A program made the position numbers and the translations under genes. This document shows, in pieces, positions 26,475 through 37,949 of a DNA stretch of 64,000 nucleotides. Below the pieces are notes generated by a model, which saw nothing but the letters and a program-made list of their open reading frames with translations, searched no databases and was not told the DNA's origin. The stretch lies in contig JAQFVV010000014.1 in assembly GCA_028023455.1 (NCBI GenBank), positions 1,057,336 through 1,121,335 on the forward strand. Reading direction: 5' to 3'. Each line of letters starts with the position of its first letter. The stretch's first letter is position 1. This DNA is from Epiperipatus broadwayi (Eukaryota; Onychophora; Udeonychophora; Euonychophora; Peripatidae).

Positions 26475-27615
26475 TAAGCATTTATTATTTCATTATTATT
26501 GTTTAAAAAAATTAGTGAGATAACAAATATTATTAAATGTCAGAGACTAGTCAAGCATGAATTTCCAAGTTAAAACAATACATTTGCAATTCCTGTGCTG
26601 TTAGAAGAACTGTTGTTAAGAGAAATATTTTTTTTTGTTATTTATTGAAAAAAACAAAACATATTTAAGTTACTGCTAAATAAAGAAATAAGAGGCTAAG
26701 AAAGATAAATTTGAATCTGGGAACCAATCATAATTTGGCCATCAGTTTTGCCATTCCATCAACACACTTCAAAAAAAGGGTAGCAAGAGCTTAAAACAAT
26801 GCCTGATATCAACAAGTAAGCTTGCCATTTCTCTACTTATTAAGAGTCAGATCATCTCCCAATCAAATCATATCATATTAATGGAGAATTCATCATTCTT
26901 TCTAGTCCATAGTAATTATTGAAGAATTCAACACAAAAAAAATAGAGAAGGTAATTTAATAGAAACTCATTATTTTTTGCTAAAAAAATACATATGTATA
27001 ATGCATTTTTATGTGTGTTCTAAAATATAATTCAAATTATAAGTTAATATGTAATTTTCTTTCTATACAACATCGCTAAAAGAAATCAATCCTCATGAAG
27101 TAATTAAATTTTTTTTATTAGTATTATTATAATTAATAATTTTTTTTGTTACAAGTATATAGAATTTTAAATAAATCAATTAATTTGTATGCACATATTT
27201 AATATTACAATAAAATTTACTGAGAACAATATCTATATATTGTGTTAATACTAATTTTGTTTTTACTGTTTCCAAAATTGGTTAGTTAAAATATATTTTT
27301 TTATATTTTAAGACAGTAGTAGTGTTAAGTTATGTAATCTAAATAAGGCAGCAATAACTCAGATACTAATTTATTGATATTTTAGATTTCAGGGTGAACA
27401 TTTTATTTTATTTTTAGTATTACAATATGCAGGTCATTTATATTAGACAAGAAATATAAATAACATTTGACTTTTGAAATATATGCATTTACTTTGGAGA
27501 ACATTTTTGACAATCACTTCTGAAGCATTGTTATACTAAACTGTGTTCTTAGTAGAAGATAAAGTATTTATATGAGTATTAGGATTTTATGAATTGAGGA
27601 ATAATAATTTAATCA
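26475..27615 (+). repeat. Repeat AC, copy 1, left part (A); pairs with 35845-37030
   Basis: About 1.1 kb aligns in direct orientation with 35845-37030. Anchors in order include TGCTGTTAGAAGAACTGTTG (26598 and 35959), TGCTAAATAAAGAAAT, GTAATTATTGAAGAAT, TCCAAAATTGGTT and TTATATTAGACAAGA. Divergence is moderate with many small indels, so the copies are old. No reading frame survives. The right part of the same repeat (C) continues only at 31932, after a ~4.3-kb interruption. Confidence 0.8.
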
Positions 27616-27676
27616 GTTATCAAAAAGATATATATATGTTGTAACCAGTTGGGTTACATGGCACACAGCAACATAG

Positions 27677-27715
27677 TTGTGTGTGTGCACACACATACAT
27701 ATATATATATATATA
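27677..27715. repeat. Compound (GT)n(CA)n(TA)n microsatellite
   Basis: GTGTGTGTGCACACACA, a self-complementary stretch, is followed by CATA and (TA)n. It lies just right of the end of repeat A. Confidence 0.8.
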
Positions 27716-27878
27716 AAGTAAAGCAAAAGTAGAAATAAACAGTCATAAATTTTTGTAGATATTTTTTTACATTTCTTGGAATAAAAATAATAAATAAAAG
27801 GTTAAATAACTCTGAATTTAAAAGAGAATTTTATTATAAATTAAAATATTTGAAAAGGTCTAAATAAATATTAATATT

Positions 27879-28003
<125 letters not shown>

Positions 28004-28069
28004 TTGAAATTTAAAAACAAATATTGTATTTTTGAAGGCCTTTAATTAATTAGTAAATTATCTATTTTA

Positions 28070-28800
28070 AAAAAATCTTTACATATCACCTCTTGATAAA
28101 ACTTCAAACTTGCTTTCAAAAGGATTAGGAATTTTTAAAGAGTAAAAACATGTAGCTGACACTTCAGTAAAAATCTAAAAGTAGCTTTTGATTAAAATTG
28201 TTTTTATCACCCCAATCCAAGACTATAAAAGAGTTGACAAAAAGATTATTTCAGTCTGGATAGTAGTTTTTGAAAAGAACAGTTTGATTTTAGTTTTTGA
28301 AAAGTTTGGCTAGTAAAATTTTTGAGCATGTGGCAGCAAATAAATAGCTCCAGTTTGTTGTTGACTGTAGTAGAGAATTGGCAGAATAGCTACCATGAAT
28401 CACATGTAGCTGAATTCAGGACAGTAGATCCAGCTGCGGTTTACTAATTCATCATGTTGGAGTTTAGATATACTTTGAAGGGAGACCCAACTTTTTGTAT
28501 CCATCTATAGCTGGTATAGGATTAGTTTGCTGGCTTGAAGCTCATCAAGTCCTAGTGAGAAGGGTCAATGCTAACCATACCTGAATTATACTTTTACCTG
28601 ATGATAACATTTGCCTGGATTATGCCTATTTTGATGATGGATCAAAAACCAAGCTTACCAAGAGAAGGCTTGAAGAATTGGTATATATACATGATTCTGT
28701 TCATCTATGTATGCAGAGAAGCTCAGATAAACATATATATAATGTTGAATAATATTATATATAACATGAACTAAATTTTAAATAAGTTTTATTTTAAAAT
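28070..28800. other. Mixed-composition block, unassigned
   Basis: The block is less AT-biased than its flanks (for example 28330-28690) with varied words and few homopolymers. This suggests a formerly functional or repeat-derived sequence. The plus-strand open frame at 28568-28774 (68 codons) carries no recognised motif. It lies inside the ~4.3-kb block that interrupts repeat AC, so it probably belongs to an inserted element. Confidence 0.35.
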
Positions 28801-30394
28801 AATTTATTCAAAAATGACATTCTAAAAAAGTGATATATGTAATGTACAACAGTATTATTTTAAATTGTTTAATTAAATTATATATTTTTTTAAAAAAGTA
28901 AGGCAAATAAATAACTGCTTGGATTAAAAAAAATTTAAGAGTCAGAATTAACATTTAAAAGATATTTTAAAATCTTTTAAGAAGTGACCTATGATGATCA
29001 TAGCTATGTACAAAAAGAATTATTATATTTTAAAAGAAAAAACAGATTTCAAAAATCTTTTAGACTAAAAAAAAGAAAAGAAAGACATTTTAAATTTACA
29101 ATCCTGTTGATAATTAATCAAAACAGTAAGTGAAAAGGAAAAAAAAAAGACTTTATTTTTTTATGAAAAAGAAAACCTTTTATGAAAGTGTTTATAATTA
29201 ATTTATATCATCTATAATTTTACTTATACATGTATTTATATGAAAACATTAATTTTTAATAACTTTATTTTGACAAAATGAAATATGTGATATAGATGTG
29301 AGTGTGTACCTGAAATTCAACATGCACACACATATATGTAAAATTTTAATCGTTTATAGTTTTTTTATACAACTGATAAATTTAATCATGTATTTATTAT
29401 TTTCTAATGATTGAAATATAGTTATCAAATGTACCACACTCTGTGTGCATTTATTTAAAATACATGTCAGATAGACATATTTAGGTAAAAAATAATGTAA
29501 GTTTATTATTTTGATAAATGCAAATATGTTATGTAAATAAATTAATATAATCCACTGATATGCATTTATATATATATAGTTTAAATATAAGTTAAAAAGT
29601 TTAATCATGTATTATTCTAGGACAATTGAAATATGTTTAGAAATTACACTTGCTCATGTATATGTGTATATATGTCAAGGACTATCAACTGAACATATAT
29701 GTAAACTGAAATCATTTTTTATTATTAAATGTCAATTCAGATATGTTTATTCCTAAATTGTACTGCACTGTGTGCATATATATATCTCATTGAATGTTAT
29801 ATAGGATTTATATGTAAATTTCAATCATTTTTTGTTAATTCAAATGTATTTATTGCAAACTAATGTATCGCACATCTGTGCAAATTTTATATATGAACGC
29901 ATTAAGAAATATATGTAAATTAATGTAATAACTTGAATTGTGTATATTATTCGTGTAAATCTCAATGTGATAACTTTTTATTATTATTATATGTTAATCA
30001 AAATCAGAAGGCTTCCAATTGTAGAGCCATTTTCTAGAGACCTTAACTTTATTTTTTTATTATTTTTTAAACTTGTATTTAATTGTTAAAAATTGTATTG
30101 CATCATCTCTTGGTCACCATAACAGTTATACAGCTAGTGTTTTTTTGAGCTAGATTTGTGTATAATGGCTGATATGTAAGTGGGGATGTATTTAGTGCTT
30201 AAGGGGCATTCCAGTATGACATTGTCCTGGTTTGTCACATAATAGAATATTCTTTAAAGCCTCTGCACTAAATTTTATTTAGTTTGATCTATTAGAATTT
30301 AAGTTTTATAGTTGGCCACTAACATTAGTGGTATTAAGTAGCCAGATCATTGGTGATGATCATCGTGTTTTAATGTCCCAGCATTATTCTTTTT

Positions 30395-30850
30395 GATTAT
30401 CATGTATTCTGATGGATTAGTACTTAAGAAGTGGTGTATCCAAAGTTATGTTTATATAATTGCTCAAGCTGGCAAAGGCTAAAAAGTTGCCTTGGTCTAC
30501 AGAAGACCCATTTCCAATCCAGTCACCAGATTGCCTTTTGATTTATATTTTGTATTGTTCAAAATCCAGTCACAAGATGGATTGTTGATTTTATTCTGAT
30601 TTATTATATTGATTTCTTTTGAGTATTAATTTTACTTATTGATAATGCTGGTTGATATATAGTTAATAATACCTATAATTACTCTATGGAGTTAACTGAT
30701 CCCTTCTGATCTCTCTGAGATCTCATGCTCTCTTCTTTAATATATAAAATTCTTATATATTTTTTGTGATATTAAACATTACTTTAATATCTGGAATACC
30801 TTACTTTAATATTTAATTTTAAAATTTTGTTTATTTGATGACTTTTTAAC
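30395..30850 (+). repeat. Repeat B internal tandem unit 1
   Basis: The ~455-bp unit runs from GGATTAGTACTTAAG to TTTAAAATTTTGTTTA. It is repeated at 30868-31880 with about the same word order: GCTGGCAAAGGCTAAA, TCTACAGAAGAC, CATTTCCAATCCAGTCACCA, CACAAGATGGA and GAGTTAACTG. The inverted copy at 38.8-40.1 kb has this unit once, so the duplication is specific to this copy. Confidence 0.8.
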
Positions 30851-31175
30851 TCTTACACATGTTTTGAAGATTATGTATTCTAATGGATTAGTACTTAAGT
30901 GGTGCATCCAAAGTTATGTTTAAATAATTATTACCCAAGCTGGCAAAGGCTAAATAGTTGTCCTGGTCTACAGAAGACTCATTTCCAATCCAGTCACCAG
31001 ATTGGCATTTGATTTATATCTTTTTTTTTGTTCAAATCCAGCCACAAGATGGACTGTTGATTTTATTCTGAATTTATTTTGGTCCTAGATCATTCATGGT
31101 GATAAATGGTTATTTCTTTCTTTGTATTACTTATTATTATGCTGATTGATGTATGGATAATTATACTTATAGTTG

Positions 31176-31183
31176 CTCTAAGG
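31176..31183. repeat. Left target-site duplication of the hAT-type element
   Basis: CTCTAAGG, identical to 31680-31687. Confidence 0.92.
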
Positions 31184-31679
31184 CAGTGGCCTTCAACCCT
31201 TGGTCCGTGGCCCGGTGCCGGGCCATGGAACTTTTCTGATGGTCCGCCAGCTAGAGAAAGTTTATAATAACAAAATAATGAGTTAAATTTTTAATTAATA
31301 TAACCAATTTTTGTTTATTTTTTTCATCTCATTTTTACCCAATTAAAAAAAAAAGAAAACAGAATGAAAACAAAATCTAATCAATCATACATAAATTAAT
31401 TTGTTTTTCTAGTTATCACAGATGTTTATGAGGGGGGGGGGTAGAATTAAATTTTTTATTTCTTTTCTAAAAAAATTCAAAATTAAAAAAAAAAAAGTTT
31501 TTTATTGTACAAACTCTCTATATATAAAACTTTATCTTATATATTTAACATTGTTGTTTTGATCAGTTATAACAATTATGCTCATCTTTAAGAAAATTTA
31601 TCTATAGACTTCTGCACATCCGTGAAACCTTATCCTTATTTTTACCGGTCCGCAGTTGTGAAAAGGTTGAGGACCACTG
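31184..31679. mobile_element. Non-autonomous hAT-type miniature element (496 bp) with 8-bp target duplication
   Basis: The ends are CAGTGGCCTTCAACCC on the left and, read inward from the right, CAGTGGTCCTCAACCT. These are near-perfect 16-bp terminal inverted repeats of the CAGTGG..TCAACC type found on many animal hAT elements. The element is flanked by a perfect 8-bp duplication, CTCTAAGG, at 31176-31183 and 31680-31687; 8 bp is the size hAT transposases generate. The subterminal GGTCCG/CGGACC words are also typical. The interior is AT-rich with poly-A and a G10 run, and no transposase is encoded, so mobility depended on an autonomous partner elsewhere. The inverted B copy at 38.8-40.1 kb supplies the empty site. 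Confidence 0.92.
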
Positions 31680-31687
31680 CTCTAAGG
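31680..31687. repeat. Right target-site duplication of the hAT-type element
   Basis: CTCTAAGG, identical to 31176-31183, followed by AGTTAACTGG as at the empty site of the inverted copy. Confidence 0.92.
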
Positions 31688-31931
31688 AGTTAACTGGTTG
31701 ATCTCTCAGACATCTCTTGATATCATGCTCTCTGTAATGTATTTCATCTTATATATTTTGGATATTAAACATTATTTTAACATTTATTTAATACTTTTTT
31801 ACTTTACATTTTTTTAATATGATATATTTTAAATATACTTTTTGAAAATTTTAAATTTTGTTTACTTGGGAGTGATGATGATATTCCATCATCTCAGGTT
31901 CATCCCATCTTTCCCATCCTGTTGCAATATA

Positions 31932-32605
31932 TAGAATTAATTAATTTATAAATTTTTATCAGTAAAATAATGACAATTTATCCCTAATTCTTATTAATTT
32001 ATTGTATCTTGATTAGTTATTGTAACATCAGAAATAATTAGATTTTTACATATTGATATCTTGACACTTTAAAAGAAAATATTTATATTATTCAAATGTA
32101 AACTTTGTGTGGAATATGTATAATATTTTGATAAAATCGTTTGTTTATTTTATTTTTTTAATTGAGTTTAGTATATTATTTGAATATAATATTATACTTG
32201 CTGATCACTTAAATGCCAGTTATTTATATTCATCCAATATTGCCTGAGGTATGCAGAATGTAAATATTAGAGTTTTATATATTTATTTATTTGGAGAGCA
32301 ATAATTCACTAGAAATGATGTCATCATAATATGTTAGTATTTCTACTATTCATGCTCTTGATTCCAATTGACATTTAGATATTTAGTTTAAATGAATAGT
32401 TTTCTGTAAAACTGGTGCTCTGCTTCATAGTGGCATTATTAGGAGATATCATCATCATCTCAATACATATCATGATACTTCATCATTGAGAATAAATGAT
32501 TAATTATGATAAATATTTAATTATATATTGCTGTATAATTTGGCATATACATAGGTCTCTGTTTTCATCATGTTTCCCATATCTGTTAATACCTGTATTG
32601 TTATA
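31932..32605 (+). repeat. Repeat AC, copy 1, right part (C); pairs with 37214-37930
   Basis: Collinear direct repeat of 37214-37930. Anchors in order include TCTTGATTAGTTATTGTAAC (versus TTTTGATTAGTTATTTTAC), ACATCAGAAATAA, TGATATCTTGACA, AATATTTTGATAAAAT, CAGTTATTTATATTCAT, ATTCACTAGAA, TTCATGCTCTT, TTAGGAGATATCATCATC, CATTGAGAATAAATGATTAA and ATGTTTCCCA. In copy 2, C follows A almost immediately, showing that A and C are halves of one repeat. Confidence 0.8.
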
Positions 32606-32999
32606 TAATTTGGCACCCAACATGACAGTGTGGATAATGACTGGTGCATGTCTATAATTTCATGCACCAGATTAACAAATATAGTTTATTGTTTTGCAGC
32701 CTAGCAAGTAGCTGAAAATCTTCTATTAATATTTATTTTGATAGTATGATGAAGTATTTGACTTCCACTAAATGATACTAATAATCTTGTGTAAATATAA
32801 TATTGTAAGCCATCTGACCATTCTAGATGAGTAAATATTAATTTTGTTGTTTACTTTTTTTTACATAGCAATAGAGGGTCTAATGAATTCCAAGATATTG
32901 ATTACATTACTGTGGTATATAAATTTATTTAAAATATGTCCCATTTTATTTTTCTTGGTAGTTTGTTATTCGAACATATGCATTATGATTGATTTCAAT

Positions 33000-34360
33000 C
33001 CTGTTGTGCCAGAGAGATCCCAAACTTAGTTTGAAAATTATTAGTAACATAAATGACAATGTTTCAGGATATGTCAGCAATATTAATGCTGCATTTGATT
33101 AAGCTAAAACTGAAATTGAAGCATTAAGCACTACATTGGATATTAAATTTGAGAAGTTAGAGCTGAAGCTTTATTGTTGAGGTAAGAGACCAAACATGAA
33201 TCTCTGGTTTTAAAGGTAAAGGTGGAAGCATCCAGAAAAGTTTGAATAGAAATATGAAGTTTAAATAAAAAATTAGAATAGTCTATGATAGAAATGTTGA
33301 AACTGCCAAAAATGTAAATTGTCAGTGATAATAAAATCTTTAAAGAGGAATTTCGGAATTTTAAAGATGAGATGGAGTGCTCTTTTCAGACTCTGTGTAA
33401 TCATGAGTGGTTTAAAATAGTTAAAATGCAAGATTATGACATGAAATTAAGTTTCATGGAAACAATATAGATAGGTATTATTTTGAAGAGAGTGACATGA
33501 TGAGTTCAAGATATGCTCATAAAATTTATTTAATTGATAGTCATGAATATAGTGATTTTAGTTATGATAAAATAAATTTTAGGCTGATAAAAATACATGG
33601 CTATTACATGAAATAGATTTTTGTAAGAAATTTGCAAATAATGTATATTTCTATGATTCAAATGTAAGAGACTTTTATAGAGGTATATGCAATCATGGAA
33701 ATTTATTTGAAAATCAAAACATTTTGGAAAGGTTTGGCTGTTGTCATTCCATAGCAATGATAGTAGAGAAAACATAAAATGTTTAGTTTATGGTCATGTG
33801 AATTTTTAAAATGTGGGTTTTTATCCAAATATTACAAAATATATAAGCTATGACTCCCTAATTCATAAGGACTGGGTCCATCATAGTTTCATATGATATA
33901 AGCAAACTATATTTTTAGTTGATTTGTAGGATAAATATCTTAACAGAAACTCATACCACTGGTACAATCATAGTGACCTATTTTATAAGAACCTGATCAG
34001 GGGAAACTAAAGGAAATATATATTGTTAGTGTGCAAAGGAAATGAAAAACTAGAGGCAATTATTCATCATAAAATTATTTATTTACTATAAGAAATTAAA
34101 CTTTTAAAGAGATTTAGGGTAAACTGTTGTATTCAAAGATTAATTAATGGTTATAATGTTTATGATCTATTTTTCAAATATCTCTTCAGGATCAAATTTG
34201 AAACTCTGAAGCTCACATTAATAATTTTATTATCAAATATGTAATAAAAGAGGAGAAAATGCTTTTTTAATAAATGCCATAAGTCTTATGCAATTTTATA
34301 TTGCTAAGACTACTACTATATGGTATGGCTGAAGATCTATCAGCCCCATATAGCTATTTG
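33000..34360 (+). pseudogene. Decayed retroelement-like coding block (possible Penelope-like relic)
   Basis: The plus strand is punctuated by stops, but in several frames it reads as protein-like text with low homopolymer content. Examples are NFKDEMECSFQTLCNHEWFK near 33370, DSLIHKDWVHHSFI near 33850 and GENAFLINAISLMQFYIAKT near 34250-34310. The last stretch resembles the start of a GIY-YIG domain as found at the C-terminus of Penelope-like elements (pattern vY.I.C..C..FYIG.T), but the Gly of YIG is Ala here and the Cys residues are lost. No reverse transcriptase motif is secure. The block lies between the two AC copies. A different element type cannot be excluded. Confidence 0.3.
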
Positions 34361-35395
34361 AGTTGGATAGCTGGGTTTGAAGACATGTAGATGTCTGAAA
34401 ATTTCAGATTTTTCACTCAATAGATATCTTTTAGATAAGTGCTTGGCTTTGGGTTGGTATTTTTAGATCTAGTGTCTGAACCTACCCTGACACCTCTCTG
34501 AGGAGTGTCAAAGCATGAAACCACGGTCAGGGGTTGGGGGGCAGGTTTCTGACATATTTTAAGTGCTGGCTCTGGCTAAGCATTTATCATGAAGCTTGTA
34601 GAGGAATTGGCAATCCTCATTGTTTATAATTTACAAGCTTAAGAGATAAGGTCATGTGATCTATGACTTATTTTGACTATGCTACTGATGGTTCAAGGGA
34701 ACATACAATGCCTGCAGTCAGAAACCAATGCATCTAGAATGTTAACTGCATTTGCATAAGCCATTCTTTTATTTTTAAAAATGTGACTAATGGAAGTTAT
34801 ATAATGTAAATAGTTATGTGTTAAAATGCTCTTAGTAGGTGAAAGGAATTTTATTTAAAGGCTACTTAATGGATTGAAGGCATATCATATTCTTAGTTTA
34901 TTATTGTTGTTTTATATAAGAGAGTGGGAATGTGTTAGTAATCCTTCATTGTGTTATTTAATTAAATGCGTGAATTTATATTAAATGTTTGGTTATGGAA
35001 TCTCAACTCAGTTGCTTATTATTTTTTAAGAGTAAATAAATGCTTGGTCTGGATAATGTTTTATTGTTATTAATAATTGTGAAATGACAGAATGTCAAAA
35101 TAATGAAATTATAGATCTGTTAACTATTAATAATGGTCAGTTATTTTAAAAAAAGTCAACACACTCAAGAAAATAAATATTAACTATATATTGTTGTTGT
35201 TTTTTTATTAAAAGTATTTATTGAATTTATTGTATTAAATTAAATTTTAAAAATAAACATAGAGTAATATTTATTTAAAGGGAATTTGAATCCAGACGTT
35301 CAAACTCTCTACAGTCACCCACTCTATCCAATATACCTGATATACATGACAACATACATGTGAAAAATATAAATGATCTCCATCATATATATTTC
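34361..35395. other. Mixed block with a short GC-rich stretch, unassigned
   Basis: A GC-richer patch at 34490-34550 contains two self-complementary stretches: TGACACCTC..GAGGAGTGTCA, and CCTGAC pairing with GTCAGG. A short structured RNA or element end is possible. The rest (34.6-35.4 kb) is ordinary AT-rich sequence with no open frame or partner noticed. Confidence 0.3.
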
Positions 35396-35398
35396 ATG

Positions 35399-35450
35399 CT
35401 GAACCAGCACTCATCAGTTGCTCTGGAACATTATCTCCCACTTAAGGTGA
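35399..35450 (+). repeat. Short motif shared with 21462-21510
   Basis: Its first 22 bases (beginning CTGAACCAGCACTCATC) are identical to 21462-21483, with further gapped similarity downstream. It lies about 0.4 kb upstream of repeat AC copy 2. Confidence 0.6.
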
Positions 35451-35634
35451 AAGTGGTCATGACTTTAATATTGACCTCATCAAGGCCTTGAACATTCCAT
35501 TATCAGATTTTCAGTGATATAGATGTCTGAAGAGTTGGAGAGTGGAGAGGGTTAAAATCTGTTCAATAAAGTATATATATTTACTATCTTAATATAAACT
35601 GAGCATTAATTATATATGTGTGTGTGGGAGATGA

Positions 35635-35826
35635 TCATTTGGACCGACTGGTAAGTCTTAGTTCCACATGAAATACATGTATTGGAGAACATTTATCTTT
35701 TTCACATGTTTGTTGCTCTATATATCTGTTGTATTGGATAGAATGGATAACTGTTGGGATCTTGAAAGTATGGGTTAAAATTTCCTTTAATTGCATCAAG
35801 GATAAAGCTTGAGCATTATTACACAT
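35635..35826 (-). CDS. Candidate small exon or ORF fragment, 63 codons, unassigned
   Basis: The minus-strand frame opens with ATG at 35826 and reads MCNNAQALSLMQLKEILTHT, continues with FKIPTVIHSIQYNR, then a Cys-containing stretch and SPIHVFHVELR, before a stop at 35635. Its composition is balanced and unlike the low-complexity shadows elsewhere. The LxQLKE....(F)KIP pattern is loosely like a ubiquitin-fold helix, but that is only a resemblance. No donor or acceptor consensus is obvious at its edges, and it may be a repeat-derived remnant. No function is claimed. Confidence 0.2.
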   Translation of the reverse strand: MCNNAQALSLMQLKEILTHTFKIPTVIHSIQYNRYIEQQTCEKDKCSPIHVFHVELRLTSRSK

Positions 35827-37033
35827 TATACTTGTATTTCAATACTAATACTTATTGTAAATTATTTTCATTATTATGTGATAATAAATATTATTAATTG
35901 TTAGAGACTATTCAGTGCATGAGTTTTCAAGCCAAAACAATAGATTTGCATTTCACATGCTGTTAGAAGAACTGTTGTTAAGGGAAACAGTTGATTTTTT
36001 ATTACTCCTATAGCAACCAGAAAAGAAGTTAGTCGTTCTTTTCTTTCTTCAATGAGAAGAATAAATTGTAATTACATTGCTGCTAAATAAAGAAATGAGG
36101 GGTTAAGAAGAATAATAAATTTCTATCCAGAAGATATTTCCACTTTGGGTATTAGTTTTATGATTCCACCAAAGCATTTCACAAAAAAGAATAGCAGAAG
36201 CTTAAAATAATGTCTGATTTCCACAAGAGACCTCACCATTTTTTACTCATTAAATGTCAAATCAAGTCCAAATCATATTGCATCAATTGGGAATTCATAT
36301 TTTTTTCAAGTCCTTAGTAATTATTGAAGAATCTGAAGAAATGAAAAAAATGGTGAAGATAATCTATTAAAAACTTTTATATTATATTTGATAAAAAACA
36401 TTTGTATAATATTTTTTATGTGCATCCCAAAAAATATAACTCAGTTTATAAGTTAACATATATAATTTTTTATATAACATTGCTGAAAGAAATTAATCTT
36501 CATGAGGTAATTAAAATTTTATTTAATATTATTATAATTAATACCCTTTTTTGGTATAAATATATATAATTTTAAATAAATCAATTAATTAGTATGCCCA
36601 CATTTATTATTAATATAAGGATTAGTGAGAATCATATCTATATTTATATGGTGTTAATATTAAATTTATTTTTTGTAAACTGTTTCCAAAATTGGTTGAA
36701 TTTGTTTAGATTTTTTTTTTTCATTTTAAGACATAAGTATTGTTAAGATACATGATCTAAATAAGGCAACAGTTTTAGATCGCATGGTGATTATTTTATT
36801 TTATTCCTAGGATAGGATATGCAGCTCATTTATATTAGACAAGAGATATAAATAACTCTTAATTTTTGAAATATATGTGTTTAATTTGGAGAATATTTTT
36901 AAAAACTCTGCTGAAAAGTTATTATATTAAACCATATTATTAGTAGCAGTTAAAGTATTTACGTAATGAGTATTAGGACTTTATGAACAGAGAGGTTATA
37001 ATTTATTCATATAAAAATTAATTAATTTATAAA

Positions 37034-37226
37034 TTCATGTGATTACCATTTCATATGATTACATGTGCTGTTAATAAGAGTACAAGCTAGAAACTAGTCT
37101 GGGGATTTTTGATGAGCAGGCACTAGATAAAGATTTTATGCACAAATCTTCATGCATCCATTGATTACAAAGATTTGTACTTGATGGCACTGCCATATGG
37201 AGAGTTTGGCATTATTAATTTATAAA
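37034..37226. mobile_element. Small insertion (~193 bp) inside repeat AC copy 2, with candidate 13-bp target duplication
   Basis: ATTAATTTATAAA occurs at 37021-37033 and again at 37214-37226, whereas copy 1 has it once near 31939 before continuing into C. The intervening sequence has richer composition than its host (for example GTCTGGGGATTTTTGATGAG and GATGGCACTGCCATATGG). I see no clear box A/box B or terminal inverted repeats, so the class is unknown. The duplication is AT-only, which weakens the case. Confidence 0.45.
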
Positions 37227-37815
37227 ATATAAGTAAAATAATAATTTTCCTTAATCCTTATTAATTTACTGTATTTTGATTAGTTATTTTACATCAGAAA
37301 TAACCATATCTATATGTATTGATATCTTGACATTTTAAGAAAGAAAATATTTATTATTAAAATATGAACTTTGTGTGTGAAGTAAGTTTAATATTTTGAT
37401 AAAATAAATTATTTTATTTTTAAATTAAACTTATTATTTTATTTGAATATAAGATTATACTTGCTAAATTAATATATTAGATCATTTAAATATCAGTTAC
37501 TTATATTCATTCAATATTTCCTGAGATATGAAGAATGTAAATATTAGTTTTATATATTTTATTTATTTGGAGAACACTAAAATATCTCTTTGATTCCAGA
37601 ATAAATTCACTAGAAGTAGTCCATCATATTTATGACTACTTCTAATATTCATGCTCTTAATTCTAGTTGACAATGAGATATTTAGTTTATATGAATCGTT
37701 TTCTATAAAACTGTAGCTCTCATTCAAGTCACATAATTAGGAGATATCATCATCATTATCTAAAAGTATATCATGATATTTTATCATTGAGAATAAATGA
37801 TTAAATATGATAGAT

Positions 37816-37893
37816 ATTTAATATATATATATATTGGCATATGCATAGGATTTTATTTAATATATATATATATTGGCATATGCATAGGATTTT
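37816..37893. repeat. Perfect 39-bp tandem duplication
   Basis: Two exact 39-bp copies (37816-37854 and 37855-37893), each containing (AT)n then TTGGCATATGCATAGGATTT. The corresponding place in AC copy 1 (near 32545) has a single, diverged version, so the duplication arose recently in this copy. Confidence 0.9.
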
Positions 37894-37949
37894 GCCATAC
37901 CATGTTTCCCAGGTGTATTAATACACAGACCGTTATAATATATATATAA

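Larger units (their letters stand above)
30868..31880 (+). repeat. Repeat B internal tandem unit 2, split by the hAT-type element
   Basis: Second copy of the unit at 30395-30850. Removing the insertion at 31184-31679 and one 8-bp target copy leaves about 509 bp that aligns with unit 1 throughout. The uninterrupted target CTCTAAGG followed by AGTTAACTGG can be read in the inverted B copy near 39064-39081. Confidence 0.8.
29270..31930 (+). repeat. Repeat B, copy 1 (contains a tandem duplication and a hAT-type insertion)
   Basis: The block matches 38815-40110 in inverted orientation. Anchors reading 5' to 3' here include the (T)CTTGGTCACCAT-type stretch near 30105, GGGGCATTCCAGT at 30203, GACATTGTCCTGG, GGCAAAGGCT, ACCCATTTCCAAT, GAGTTAACTG and a terminal CTCCCA/ATGATG stretch near 31866-31915. 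Its left portion (29270-29990) is a run of diverged ~60-170-bp units with GTGTGCAT, TATATGTAAATTTCAATCAT and ATGTTATG-like words. No frame is open. The right edge abuts repeat C at about 31930, so B sits within repeat AC. Confidence 0.75.
35845..37930 (+). repeat. Repeat AC, copy 2 (nearly contiguous)
   Basis: This is the second direct copy of the repeat whose halves lie at 26475-27615 and 31932-32605. Here A (35845-37030) and C (37214-37930) are separated only by a ~193-bp insertion. That makes this copy the guide to the ancestral arrangement. No open reading frame survives in either copy, so the repeat class is unknown. Confidence 0.75.

Noticed and set aside
34480-34545. Hammerhead-ribozyme-like core (CTGAGGA, short stem, then GAAA) near a possible Penelope-like relic
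   Set aside because: The motif is present and a 3-bp stem II can be drawn, and hammerheads are known in Penelope-like elements. However, helix I cannot be formed with the 5' sequence next to a cleavage triplet, so the fold fails. A covariance-model search would be decisive.
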